From NCBI GenBank assembly GCA_964019055.1, contig OZ025209.1, positions 7,555,071-7,619,070 of the forward strand: a stretch of DNA of 64,000 nucleotides. Reading direction: 5' to 3'. This stretch comes from Anthopleura xanthogrammica (taxonomy: Eukaryota > Cnidaria > Anthozoa > Actiniaria > Actiniidae). The notes beneath the pieces are model-generated. The model worked only from the letters and a program-made list of their open reading frames with translations, ran no database searches and was not told the origin of the DNA. Shown in pieces: positions 47,929 to 59,900 of the stretch (its first letter is position 1; each line of letters starts with the position of its first letter). A program made the position numbers and the translations under genes.

Positions 47929-49902
47929 ATGAGCAAAAAGTGGGGGTTTCAGCAAACAGGTCACACCGTCAGCGAAAAACCTGGTTTTGAGAGCCAAAAT
48001 GGCCATTTTTCAGTTTTTTGGGCTAAAAAGTTTTTTCCCCCAGCAAAACAGTGTTTTGGACATCCAAAATGTGCTTTTCTCGGCCAAAACTTGCGTTTAG
48101 CAGTGAAAACGTCGTGTTTTGAGCAAAAGAAAATTCTCAGCAAATTTCAGATTTTCTCAGCAAAAAACAGTTTTTTGGACCAAAAAGCACCTTTACTCAG
48201 CCAAAACCGCATTTTTTTTCGCCAAAAAGTCGTGTTTTTATCTCAAGAGGTATTTTCATGAGCAAAAAGTGGGGGTTTCAGCAAACAGGTCACGCCGTCA
48301 GCGAAAAACCTGGTTTTGAGAGCCAAAATGGCCATTTTTCAGTTTTTTGGGCTAAAAAGTTTTTTCCCCCAGCAAAACAGTGTTTTGGACATCCAAAATG
48401 TGCTTTTCTCGGCCAAAACTTGCGTTTAGCAGTGAAAACGTCGTGTTTTGAGCAAAAGAAAATTCTCAGCAAATTTCAGATTTTCTCAGCAAAAAACAGT
48501 TTTTTTGACCAAAAAGCACCTTTACTCAGCCAAAACCGCATTTTTTTTCGCCAAAAAGTCGTGTTTTTATCTCAAGAGGTATTTTCATGAGTAAAAAGTG
48601 GGGGTTTCAGCAAACAGGTCACACCGTCAGCGAAAAACCTGGTTTTGAGAGCCAAAATGGCCATTTTTCAGTTTTTTGGGCTAAAAAGTTTTTTCCCCCA
48701 GCAAAACAGTGTTTTGGACATCCAAAATGTGCTTTTCTCGGCCAAAACTTGCGTTTAGCAGTGAAAACGTCGTGTTTTGAGCAAAAGAAAATTCTCAGCA
48801 AATTTCAGATTTTCTCAGCAAAAAACAGTTTTTTGGACCAAAAAGCACCTTTACTCAGCCAAAACCGCATTTTTTTTCGCCAAAAAGTCGTGTTTTTATC
48901 TCAAGAGGTATTTTCATGAGCAAAAAGTGGGGGTTTCAGCAAACAGGTCACGCCGTCAGCGAAAAACCTGGTTTTGAGAGCCAAAATGGCCATTTTTCAG
49001 TTTTTTGGGCTAAAAAGTTTTTTCCCCCAGCAAAACAGTGTTTTGGACATCCAAAATGTGCTTTTCTCGGCCAAAACTTGCGTTTAGCAGTGAAAACGTC
49101 GTGTTTTGAGCAAAAGAAAATTCTCAGCAAATTTCAGATTTTCTCAGCAAAAAACAGTTTTTTTGACCAAAAAGCACCTTTACTCAGCCAAAACCGCATT
49201 TTTTTTCGCCAAAAAGTCGTGTTTTTATCTCAAGAGGTATTTTCATGAGTAAAAAGTGGGGGTTTCAGCAAACAGGTCACACCGTCAGCGAAAAACCTGG
49301 TTTTGAGAGCCAAAATGGCCATTTTTCAGTTTTTTGGGCTAAAAAGTTTTTTCCCCCAGCAAAACAGTGTTTTGGACATCCAAAATGTGCTTTTCTCGGC
49401 CAAAACTTGCGTTTAGCAGTGAAAACGTCGTGTTTTGAGCAAAAGAAAATTCTCAGCAAATTTCAGATTTTCTCAGCAAAAAACAGTTTTTTGGACCAAA
49501 AAGCACCTTTACTCAGCCAAAACCGCATTTTTTTTCGCCAAAAAGTCGTGTTTTTATCTCAAGAGGTATTTTCATGAGCAAAAAGTGGGGGTTTCAGCAA
49601 ACAGGTCACGCCGTCAGCGAAAAACCTGGTTTTGAGAGCCAAAATGGCCATTTTTCAGTTTTTTGGGCTAAAAAGTTTTTTCCCCCAGCAAAACAGTGTT
49701 TTGGACATCCAAAATGTGCTTTTCTCGGCCAAAACTTGCGTTTAGCAGTGAAAACGTCGTGTTTTGAGCAAAAGAAAATTCTCAGCAAATTTCAGATTTT
49801 CTCAGCAAAAAACAGTTTTTTTGACCAAAAAGCACCTTTACTCAGCCAAAACCGCATTTTTTTTCGCCAAAAAGTCGTGTTTTTATCTCAAGAGGTATTT
49901 TC
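47929..49902 (+). repeat. 658-bp dimeric higher-order repeat, three tandem copies
   Basis: The copies are 47929-48586, 48587-49244 and 49245-49902. In each, the first unit has CACACCGTC, TTTTTTCCCCC and TTTTTTGGACC, and the second has CACGCCGTC, TTTTTTCCCCC and TTTTTTTGACC. The second and third copies begin ATGAGTAAAAAG; the first begins ATGAGCAAAAAG. A fourth cycle starts at 49903 but lacks GGACC and leads into other units. Alternation of two unit types over six consecutive units is the cleanest higher-order pattern in the window. Confidence 0.85.
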
Positions 49903-50561
49903 TTGAGCAAAAAGTGGGGGTTTCAGCAAACAGGTCACACCGTCAGCGAAAAACCTGGTTTTGAGAGCCAAAATGGCCATTTTTCAGTTTTTTGGGCTAA
50001 AAAGTTTTTTCCCCCAGCAAAACAGTGTTTTGGACATCCAAAATGTGCTTTTCTCGGCCAAAACTTGCGTTTAGCAGTGAAAACGTCGTGTTTTGAGCAA
50101 AAGAAAATTCTCAGCAAATTTCAGATTTTCTCAGCAAAAAACAGTTTTTATGACCAAAAAGCACCTTTACTCAGCCAAAAGCACATTTTTTTCGCCAAAA
50201 AGTCGTGTTTTTATCTCAAGAGGTATTTTCATGAGCAAAAAGTGGGGGTTTCAGCAAACAGGTCACGCCGTCAGCGAAAAACCTGGTTTTGAGAGCCAAA
50301 ATGGCCATTTTTCAGTTTTTTGGGCTAAAAAAGTTTTTTTTTTCCAGCAAAACAGTGTTTTGGACATCCAAAATGTGCTTTTCTCGGCCAAAACTTGCGT
50401 TTAGCAGTGAAAACGTCGTGTTTTGAGCAAAAAAAAATTCTCAGCAAATTTCAGATTTTCTCAGCAAGAAACAGTTTTTTTGACCAAAAAGCACTTTTAC
50501 TCAGCCAAAACCGCATTTTTTTTCGCCAAAAAGTCGTGTTTTTATCTCAAGAGGTATTTTC

Positions 50562-51046
50562 ATGAGCAAAAAGTGGGGGTTTCAGCAAACAGGTCACGCC
50601 GTCAGCGAAAAACCTGGTTTTGAGAGCCAAAATGGCCATTTTTCAGTTTTTTGGGCTAAAAAGTTTTTTCCCCCAGCAAAACAGTGTTTTGGACATCCAA
50701 AATGTGCCTTTCTCGGCCAAAACTTGCGTTTAGCAGTGAAAACGTCGTGTTTTGAGCAAAAGAAAAACCTGGTTTTGAGAGCCAAAATGGCCATTTTTCA
50801 GTTTTTTGGGCTAAAAAAGTTTTTTTTTCCAGCAAAACAGTGTTTTGGACATCCAAAATGTGCTTTTCTCGGCCAAAACTTGCGTTTAGCAGTGAAAACG
50901 TCGTGTTTTGAGCAAAAAAAAATTCTCAGCAAATTTCAGATTTTCTCAGCAAGAAACAGTTTTTTTGACCAAAAAGCCTCTTTACTCAGCCAAAACCGCA
51001 TTTTTTTTCGCCAAAAAGTCGTGTTTTTATCTCAAGAGGTATTTTC
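50562..51046 (+). repeat. Fused 485-bp unit with ~174-bp internal deletion
   Basis: Two units should span about 658 bp, but only 485 bp separate the anchors at 50562 and 51047. The normal sequence runs to GAGCAAAAGAAAA (about 50766) and then continues as AACCTGGTTTTGAGAGCC, which belongs to unit position 50 onward. Unit positions from about 206 to the next 50 are missing. GAAAA is present at both parent sites and is the likely microhomology. The deleted length is about 8.5 sub-repeats, so pairing was between different sub-repeats of neighbouring units. Confidence 0.85.
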
Positions 51047-53022
51047 ATGAGCAAAAAGTGGGGGTTTCAGCAAACAGGTCACGCCGTCAGCGAAAAACCT
51101 GGTTTTGAGAGCCAAAATGGCCATTTTTCAGTTTTTTGGGCTAAAAAGTTTTTTTTCCCAGCAAAACAGTGTTTTGGACATCCAAAATGTGCTTTTCTCG
51201 GCCAAAACTTGCGTTGAGCAGTGAAAACGTCGTGTTTTGAGCAAAAGAAAATTCTCAGCAAATTTCAGATTTTCTCAGCAAAAAACAGTTTTTTGGACCA
51301 AAAAGCACCTTTACTCAGCCAAAACCGCATTTTTTTTCGCCAAAAAGTCGTGTTTTTATCTCAAGAGGTATTTTCATGAGCAAAAAGTGGGGGTTTCAGC
51401 AAACAGGTCACGCCGTCAGCGAAAAACCTGGTTTTGAGAGCCAAAATGGCCATTTTTCAGTTTTTTGGGCTAAAAAGTTTTTTTTTCCAGCAAAACAGTG
51501 TTTTGGACATCCAAAATGTGCTTTTCTCGGCCAAAACTTGCGTTTAGCAGTGAAAACGTCGTGTTTTGAGCGAAAGAAAATTCTCAGCAAATTTCAGATT
51601 TTCTCAGCAAAAAACAGTTTTTTTGACCAAAAAGCACCTTTACTCAGCCAAAACCGCATTTTTTTTCGCCAAAAAGTCGTGTTTTTATCTCAAGAGGTAT
51701 TTTCATGAGCAAAAAGTGGGGGTTTCAGCAAACAGGTCACACCGTCAGCGAAAAACCTGGTTTTGAGAGCCAAAATGGCCATTTTTCAGTTTTTTGGGCT
51801 AAAAAGTTTTTTTTTCCAGCAAAACAGTGTTTTGGACATCCAAAATGTGCTTTTCTCGGCCAAAACTTGCGTTTAGCAGTGAAAACGTCGTGTTTTGAGC
51901 AAAAGAAAATTCTCAGCAAATTTCAGATTTTCTCAGCAAAAAACAGTTTTTTTGACCAAAAAGCACCTTTACTCAGCCAAAACCGCATTTTTTTTCGCCA
52001 AAAAGTCGTGTTTTTATCTCAAGAGGTATTTTCATGAGCAAAAAGTGGGGGTTTCAGCAAACAGGTCACGCCGTCAGCGAAAAACCTGGTTTTGAGAGCC
52101 AAAATGGCCATTTTTCAGTTTTTTGGGCTAAAAAAGTTTTTTTTTTCCAGCAAAACAGTGTTTTGGACATCCAAAATGTGCTTTTCTCGGCCAAAACTTG
52201 CGTTTAGCAGTGAAAACGTCGTGTTTTGAGCAAAAAAAAATTCTCAGCAAATTTCAGATTTTCTCAGCAAAAAACAGTTTTTTTGACCGAAAAGCCTCTT
52301 TACTCAGCCAAAACCGCATTTTTTTTCGCCAAAAAGTCGTGTTTTTATCTCAAGAGGTATTTTCATGAGCAAAAAGTGGGGGTTTCAGCAAACAGGTCAC
52401 ACCGTCAGCGAAAAACCTGGTTTTGAGAGCCAAAATGGCCATTTTTCAGTTTTTTGGGCTAAAAAGTTTTTTTTTCCAGCAAAACAGTGTTTTGGACATC
52501 CAAAATGTGCTTTTCTCGGCCAAAACTTGCGTTTAGCAGTGAAAACGTCGTGTTTTGAGCGAAAGAAAATTCTCAGCAAATTTCAGATTTTCTCAGCAAA
52601 AAACAGTTTTTTTGACCAAAAAGCACCTTTACTCAGCCAAAACCGCATTTTTTTTCGCCAAAAAGTCGTGTTTTTATCTCAAGAGGTATTTTCATGAGCA
52701 AAAAGTGGGGGTTTCAGCAAACAGGTCACACCGTCAGCGAAAAACCTGGTTTTGAGAGCCAAAATGGCCATTTTTCAGTTTTTTGGGCTAAAAAGTTTTT
52801 TCCCCCAGCAAAACAGTGTTTTGGACATCCAAAATGTGCTTTTCTCGGCCAAAACTTGCGTTTAGCAGTGAAAACGTCGTGTTTTGAGCAAAAGAAAATT
52901 CTCAGCAAATTTCAGATTTTCTCAGCAAAAAACAGTTTTTTTGACCAAAAAGCACCTTTACTCAGCCAAAAGCGCATTTTTTTTCGCCAAAAAGTCGTGT
53001 TTTTATCTCAAGAGGTATTTTC

Positions 53023-53371
53023 ATGAGCAAAAAGTGGGGGTTTCAGCAAACAGGTCACGCCGTCAGCGAAAAACCTGGTTTTGAGAGCCAAAATGGCCAT
53101 TTTTCAGTTTTTTGGGCTAAAAAGTTTTTTTTTCCAGCAAAACAGTGTTTTGGACATCCAAAATGTGCTTTTCTCGGCCAAAACTTGCGTTTAGCAGTGA
53201 AAACGTCGTGTTTTGAGCAAAAGAAAATTCTCAGCAAATTTCAGATTTTCTCAGCAAATTTCAGATTTTCTCAGCAAAAAACAGTTTTTTTGACCAAAAA
53301 GCACCTTTACTCAGCCAAAACCGCATTTTTTTTCGCCAAAAAGTCGTGTTTTTATCTCAAGAGGTATTTTC
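53023..53371 (+). repeat. 349-bp unit with one extra 20-bp sub-repeat
   Basis: Bases 53231-53250 and 53251-53270 are exact direct copies (TCAGCAAATTTCAGATTTTC). The unit is 349 bp, exactly 20 longer than usual, and the rest is ordinary. The insertion equals one sub-repeat, which shows that the ~20-bp element is still recombinationally or replicationally active as a unit. Confidence 0.9.
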
Positions 53372-56300
53372 ATGAGCAAAAAGTGGGGGTTTCAGCAAAC
53401 AGGTCACGCCGTCATCGAAAAACCTGGTTTTGAGAGCCAAAATGGCCATTTTTCAGTTTTTTGGGCTAAAAAGTTTTTTTTTCCAGCAAAACAGTGTTTT
53501 GGACATCCAAAATGTGCTTTTCTCGGCCAAAACTTGCGTTTAGCAGTGAAAACGTCGTGTTTTGAGCAAAAGAAAATTCTCAGCAAATTTCAGATTTTCT
53601 CAGCAAAAAACAGTTTTTTTGACCAAAAAGCACCTTTACTCAGCCAAAACCGCATTTTTTTCCGCCAAAAAGTCGTGTTTTTATCTCAAGAGGTATTTTC
53701 ATGAGCAAAAAGTGGGGGTTTCAGCAAACAGGTCACGCCGTCAGCGAAAAACCTGGTTTTGAGAGCCAAAATGGCCATTTTTCAGTTTTTTGGGCTAAAA
53801 AGTTTTTTTTTCCAGCAAAACAGTGTTTTGGACATCCAAAATGTGCTTTTCTCGGCCAAAACTTGCGTTTAGCAGTGAAAACGTCGTGTTTTGAGCAAAA
53901 GAAAATTCTCAGCAAATTTCAGATTTTCTCAGCAAAAAACAGTTTTTTTGACCAAAAAGCACCTTTACTCAGCCAAAACCGCATTTTTTTTCGCCAAAAA
54001 GTCGTGTTTTTATCTCAAGAGGTATTTTCATGAGCAAAAAGTGGGGGTTTCAGCAAACAGGTCACGCCGTCAGCGAAAAACCTGGTTTTGAGAGCCAAAA
54101 TGGCCATTTTTCAGTTTTTTGGGCTAAAAAGTTTTTTTTTCCAGCAAAACAGTGTTTTGGACATCCAAAATGTGCTTTTCTCGGCCAAAACTTGCGTTTA
54201 GCAGTAAAAACGTCGTGTTTTGAGCAAAAGAAAATTCTCAGCAAATTTCAGATTTTCTCAGCAAAAAACAGTTTTTTTGACCAAAAAGCACCTTTACTCA
54301 GCCAAAACCGCATTTTTTTCCGCCAAAAAGTCGTGTTTTTATCTCAAGAGGTATTTTCATGAGCAAAAAGTGGGGGTTTCAGCAAACAGGTCACGCCGTC
54401 AGCGAAAAACCTGGTTTTGAGAGCCAAAATGGCCATTTTTCAGTTTTTTGGGCTAAAAAGTTTTTTTTTCCAGCAAAACAGTGTTTTGGACATCCAAAAT
54501 GTGCTTTTCTCGGCCAAAACTTGCGTTTAGCAGTGAAAACGTCGTGTTTTGAGCAAAAGAAAATTCTCAGCAAATTTCAGATTTTCTCAGCAAAAAACAG
54601 TTTTTTTGACCAAAAAGCACCTTTACTCAGCCAAAACCGCATTTTTTTTCGCCAAAAAGTCGTGTTTTTATCTCAAGAGGTATTTTCATGAGCAAAAAGT
54701 GGGGGTTTCAGCAAACAGGTCACGCCGTCAGCGAAAAACCTGGTTTTGAGAGCCAAAATGGCCATTTTTCAGTTTTTTGGGCTAAAAAGTTTTTTTTTCC
54801 AGCAAAACAGTGTTTTGGACATCCAAAATGTGCTTTTCTCGGCCAAAACTTGCGTTTAGCAGTGAAAACGTCGTGTTTTGAGCAAAAGAAAATTCTCAGG
54901 AAATTTCAGATTTTCTCAGCAAAAAACAGTTTTTTTGACCAAAAAGCACCTTTACTCAGCCAAAAGCGCATTTTTTTTCGCCAAAAAGTCGTGTTTTTAT
55001 CTCAAGAGGTATTTTCATGAGCAAAAAGTGGGGGTTTCAGCAAACAGGTCACGCCGTCAGCGAAAAACCTGGTTTTGAGAGCCAAAATGGCCATTTTTCA
55101 GTTTTTTGGGCTAAAAAGTTTTTTTTTCCAGCAAAACAGTGTTTTGGACATCCAAAATGTGCTTTTCTCGGCCAAAACTTGCGTTTAGCAGTGAAAACGT
55201 CGTGTTTTGAGCAAAAGAAAATTCTCAGCAAATTTCAGATTTTCTCAGCAAAAAACAGTTTTTTTGACCAAAAAGCACCTTTACTCAGCCAAAACCGCAT
55301 TTTTTTCCGCCAAAAAGTCGTGTTTTTATCTCAAGAGGTATTTTCATGAGCAAAAAGTGGGGGTTTCAGCAAACAGGTCACGCCGTCAGCGAAAAACCTG
55401 GTTTTGAGAGCCAAAATGGCCATTTTTCAGTTTTTTGGGCTAAAAAGTTTTTTTTTCCAGCAAAACAGTGTTTTGGACATCCAAAATGTGCTTTTCTCGG
55501 CCAAAACTTGCGTTTAGCAGTGAAAACGTCGTGTTTTGAGCAAAAGAAAATTCTCAGCAAATTTCAGATTTTCTCAGCAAAAAACAGTTTTTTGGACCAA
55601 AAAGCACCTTTACTCAGCCAAAACCGCATTTTTTTTCGCCAAAAAGTCGTGTTTTTATCTCAAGAGGTATTTTCATGAGCAAAAAGTGGGGGTTTCAGCA
55701 AACAGGTCACGCCGTCAGCGAAAAACCTGGTTTTGAGAGCCAAAATGGCCATTTTTCAGTTTTTTGGGCTAAAAAGTTTTTTTTTCCAGCAAAACAGTGT
55801 TTTGGACATCCAAAATGTGCTTTTCTCGGCCAAAACTTGCGTTTAGCAGTGAAAACGTCGTGTTTTGAGCAAAAGAAAATTCTCAGCAAATTTCAGATTT
55901 TCTCAGCAAAAAACAGTTTTTTTGACCAAAAAGCACCTTTACTCAGCGAAAACCGCATTTTTTTTCGCCAAAAAGTCGTGTTTTTATCTCAAGAGGTATT
56001 TTCATGAGCAGAAAGTGGGGGTTTCAGCAAACAGGTCACGCCGTCAGCGAAAAACCTGGTTTTGAGAGCCAAAATGGCCATTTTTCAGTTTTTTGGGCTA
56101 AAAAGTTTTTTTTTCCAGCAAAACAGTGTTTTGGACATCCAAAATGTGCTTTTCTCGGCCAAAACTTGCGTTTAGCAGTGAAAACGTCGTGTTTTGAGCA
56201 AAAGAAAATTCTCAGCAAATTTCAGATTTTCTCAGCAAAAAACAGTTTTTTGGACCAAAAAGCACCTTTACTCAGCCAAAAGCGCATTTTTTTTCGCCAA

Positions 56301-56990
56301 AAAGTCGTGTTTTTATCTCAAGAGGTATTTTCATGAGCAAAAAGTGGGGGTTTCAGCAAACAGGTCACGCCGTCAGCGAAAAACCTGGTTTTGAGAGCCA
56401 AAATGGCCATTTTTCAGTTTTTTGGGCTAAAAAGTTTTTTTTTCCAGCAAAACAGTGTTTTGGACATCCAAAATGTGCTTTTCTCGGCCAAAACTTGCGT
56501 TTAGCAGTGAAAACGTCGTGTTTTGAGCAAAAGAAAATTCTCAGCAAATTTCAAATTTTCTCAGCAAAAAACAGTTTTTTTGACCAAAAAGCACTTTTAC
56601 TCAGCCAAAACCGCATTTTTTTTCGCCAAAAAGTCGTGTTTTTATCTCAAGAGGTATTTTCATGAGCAAAAAGTGGGGGTTTCAGCAAACAGGTCACGCC
56701 GTCAGCGAAAAACCTGGTTTTGAGAGCCAAAATGGCCATTTTTCAGTTTTTTGGGCTAAAAAGTTTTTTTTTCCAGCAAAACAGTGTTTTGGACATCCAA
56801 AATGTGCTTTTCTCGGCCAAAACTTGCGTTTAGCAGTGAAAACGTCGTGTTTTGAGCGAAAGAAAATTCTCAGCAAATTTCAGATTTTCTCAGCAAAAAA
56901 CAGTTTTTTTGACCAAAAAGCACTTTTACTCAGCCAAAACCGCATTTTTTTTCGCCAAAAAGTCGTGTTTTTATCTCAAGAGGTATTTTC

Positions 56991-59900
56991 ATGAGCAAAA
57001 AGTGGGGGTTTCAGCAAACAGGTCACGCCGTCAGCGAAAAACCTGGTTTTGAGAGCCAAAATGGCCATTTTTCAGTTTTTTGGGCTAAAAAGTTTTTTTT
57101 TCCAGCAAAACGGTGTTTTGGACATCCAAAATGTGCTTTTCTCGGCCAAAACTTGCGTTTAGCAGTGAAAACGTCGTGTTTTGAGCAAAAGAAAATTCTC
57201 AGCAAATTTCAGATTTTCTCAGCAAAAAACAGTTTTTTTGACCAAAAAGCACCTTTACTCAGCGAAAACCGCATTTTTTTTTCGCCAAAAAGTCGTGTTT
57301 TTATCTCAAGAGGTATTTTCATGAGCAAAAAGTGGGGGTTTCAGCAAACAGGTCACGCCGTCAGCGAAAAACCTGGTTTTGAGAGCCAAAATGGCCATTT
57401 TTCAGTTTTTTGGGCTAAAAAGTTGTTTTTTCCAGCAAAACAGTGTTTTGGACATCCAAAATGTGCTTTTCTCGGCCAAAACTTGCGTTTAGCAGTGAAA
57501 ACGTCGTGTTTTGAGCAAAAGAAAATTCTCAGCAAATTTCAAATTTTCTCAGCAAAAAACAGTTTTTTTGACCAAAAAGCACCTTTACTCAGCCAAAACC
57601 GCATTTTTTTTCGCCAAAAAGTCGTGTTTTTATCTCAAGAGGTATTTTCATGAGCAAAAAGTGGGGGTTTCAGCAAACAGGTCACGCCGTCAGCGAAAAA
57701 CCTGGTTTTGAGAGCCAAAATGGCCATTTTTCAGTTTTTTGGGCTAAAAAGTTTTTTTTTCCAGCAAAACAGTGTTTTGGACATCCAAAATGTGCTTTTC
57801 TCGGCCAAAACTTGCGTTTAGCAGTGAAAACGTCGTGTTTTGAGCAAAAGAAAATTCTCAGCAAATTTCAGATTTTCTCAGCAAAAAACAGTTTTTTTGA
57901 CCAAAAAGCACCTTTACTCAGCCAAAACCGCATTTTTTTTCGCCAAAAAGTCGTGTTTTTATCTCAAGAGGTATTTTCATGAGCAAAAAGTGGGGGTTTC
58001 AGGAAACCGGTCACGCCGTCAGCGAAAAACCTGGTTTTGAGAGCCAAAATGGCCATTTTTCAGTTTTTTGGGCTAAAAAGTTTTTTTTTCCAGCAAAACA
58101 GTGTTTTGGACATCCAAAATGTGCTTTTCTCGGCCAAAACTTGCGTTTAGCAGTGAAAACGTCGTGTTTTGAGCAAAAGAAAATTCTCAGCAAATTTCAG
58201 ATTTTCTCAGCAAAAAACAGTTTTTTTGACCAAAAAGCACCTTTACTCAGCGAAAACCGCATTTTTTTTCGCCAAAAAGTCGTGTTTTTATCTCGAGGTA
58301 TTTTCATGAGCAAAAAGTGGGGGTTTCAGCAAACAGGTCACGCCGTCAGCGAAAAACCTGGTTTTGAGAGCCAAAATGGCCATTTTTCAGTTTTTTGGGC
58401 TAAAAAGTTTTTTTTTCCAGCAAAACAGTGTTTTGGACATCCAAAATGTGCTTTTCTCGGCCAAAACTTGCGTTTAGCAGTGAAAACGTCGTGTTTTGAG
58501 CAAAAGAAAATTCTCAGCAAATTTCAGATTTTCTCAGCAAAAAACAGTTTTTTGGACCAAAAAGCACCTTTACTCAGCCAAAAGCGCATTTTTTTTCGCC
58601 AAAAAGTCGTGTTTTTATCTCAAGAGGTATTTTCATGAGCAAAAAGTGGGGGTTTCAGCAAACAGGTCACGCCGTCAGCGAAAAACCTGGTTTTGAGAGC
58701 CAAAATGGCCATTTTTCAGTTTTTTGGGCTAAAAAGTTTTTTTTTCCAGCAAAACAGTGTTTTGGACATCCAAAATTTCCTTTTCTCGGCCAAAACTTGC
58801 GTTTAGCAGTGAAAACGTCGTGTTTTGAGCAAAAGAAAATTCTCAGCAAATTTCAGATTTTCTCAGCAAAAAACAGTTTTTTTGACCAAAAAGCACCTTT
58901 ACTCAGCCAAAAGCGCATTTTTTTTCGCCAAAAAGTCGTGTTTTTATCTCAAGAGGTATTTTCATGAGCAAAAAGTGGGGGTTTCAGCAAACAGGTCACG
59001 CCGTCAGCGAAAAACCTGGTTTTGAGAGCCAAAATGGCCATTTTTCAGTTTTTTGGGCTAAAAAGTTTTTTTTTCCAGCAAAACAGTGTTTTGGACATCC
59101 AAAATGTGCTTTTCTCGGCCAAAACTTGCGTTTAGCAGTGAAAACGTCGTGTTTTGAGCAAAAGAAAATTCTCAGCAAATTTCAGATTTTCTCAGCAAAA
59201 AACAGTTTTTTTGACCAAAAAGCACCTTTACTCAGCCAAAACCGCATTTTTTTTTCGCCAAAAAGTCGTGTTTTTATCTCAAGAGGTATTTTCATGAGCA
59301 AAAAGTGGGGGTTTCAGCAAACAGGTCACGCCGTCAGCGAAAAACCTGGTTTTGAGAGCCAAAATGGCCATTTTTCAGTTTTTTGGGCTAAAAAGTTGTT
59401 TTTTCCAGCAAAACAGTGTTTTGGACATCCAAAATGTGCTTTTCTCGGCCAAAACTTGCGTTTAGCAGTGAAAACGTCGTGTTTTGAGCAAAAGAAAATG
59501 CTCAGCAAATTTCAAATTTTCTCAGCAAAAAACAGTTTTTTTGACCAAAAAGCACTTTTACTCAGCCAAAACCGCATTTTTTTTCGCCAAAAAGTCGTGT
59601 TTTTATCTCAAGAGGTATTTTCATGAGCAAAAAGTGGGGGTTTCAGCAAACAGGTCACGCCGTCAGCGAAAAACCTGGTTTTGAGAGCCAAAATGGCCAT
59701 TTTTCAGTTTTTTGGGCTAAAAAGTTTTTTTTTCCAGCAAAACAGTGTTTTGGACATCCAAAATGTGCTTTTCTCGGCCAAAACTTGCGTTTAGCAGTGA
59801 AAACGTCGTGTTTTGAGCAAAAGAAAATTCTCAGCAAATTTCAGATTTTCTCAGCAAAAAACAGTTTTTTTGACCAAAAAGCACCTTTACTCAGCCAAAA

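Larger units (their letters stand above)
47271..53371 (+). repeat. Array zone E: CCCCC / CACACC subfamily with two large indels
   Basis: Unit starts run every 329 bp from 47271, except for 49903 to 50231 (328), 50231 to 50562 (331), 50562 to 51047 (485), 52034 to 52365 (331) and 53023 to 53372 (349). The T-run is shortened to TTTTTTCCCCC in units 47929 to 49903, 50562 and 52694. CACACCGTC replaces CACGCCGTC in 47600, 47929, 48587, 49245, 49903, 51705, 52365 and 52694. A third form, with nine A's after GAGC and usually GCCTCTTTACTC, occurs in 47271, in the second half of the fused unit and in 52034; 50231 has the A-run but GCACTTTTACTC. This is the most rearranged zone of the window. No gene is present. 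Confidence 0.85.
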
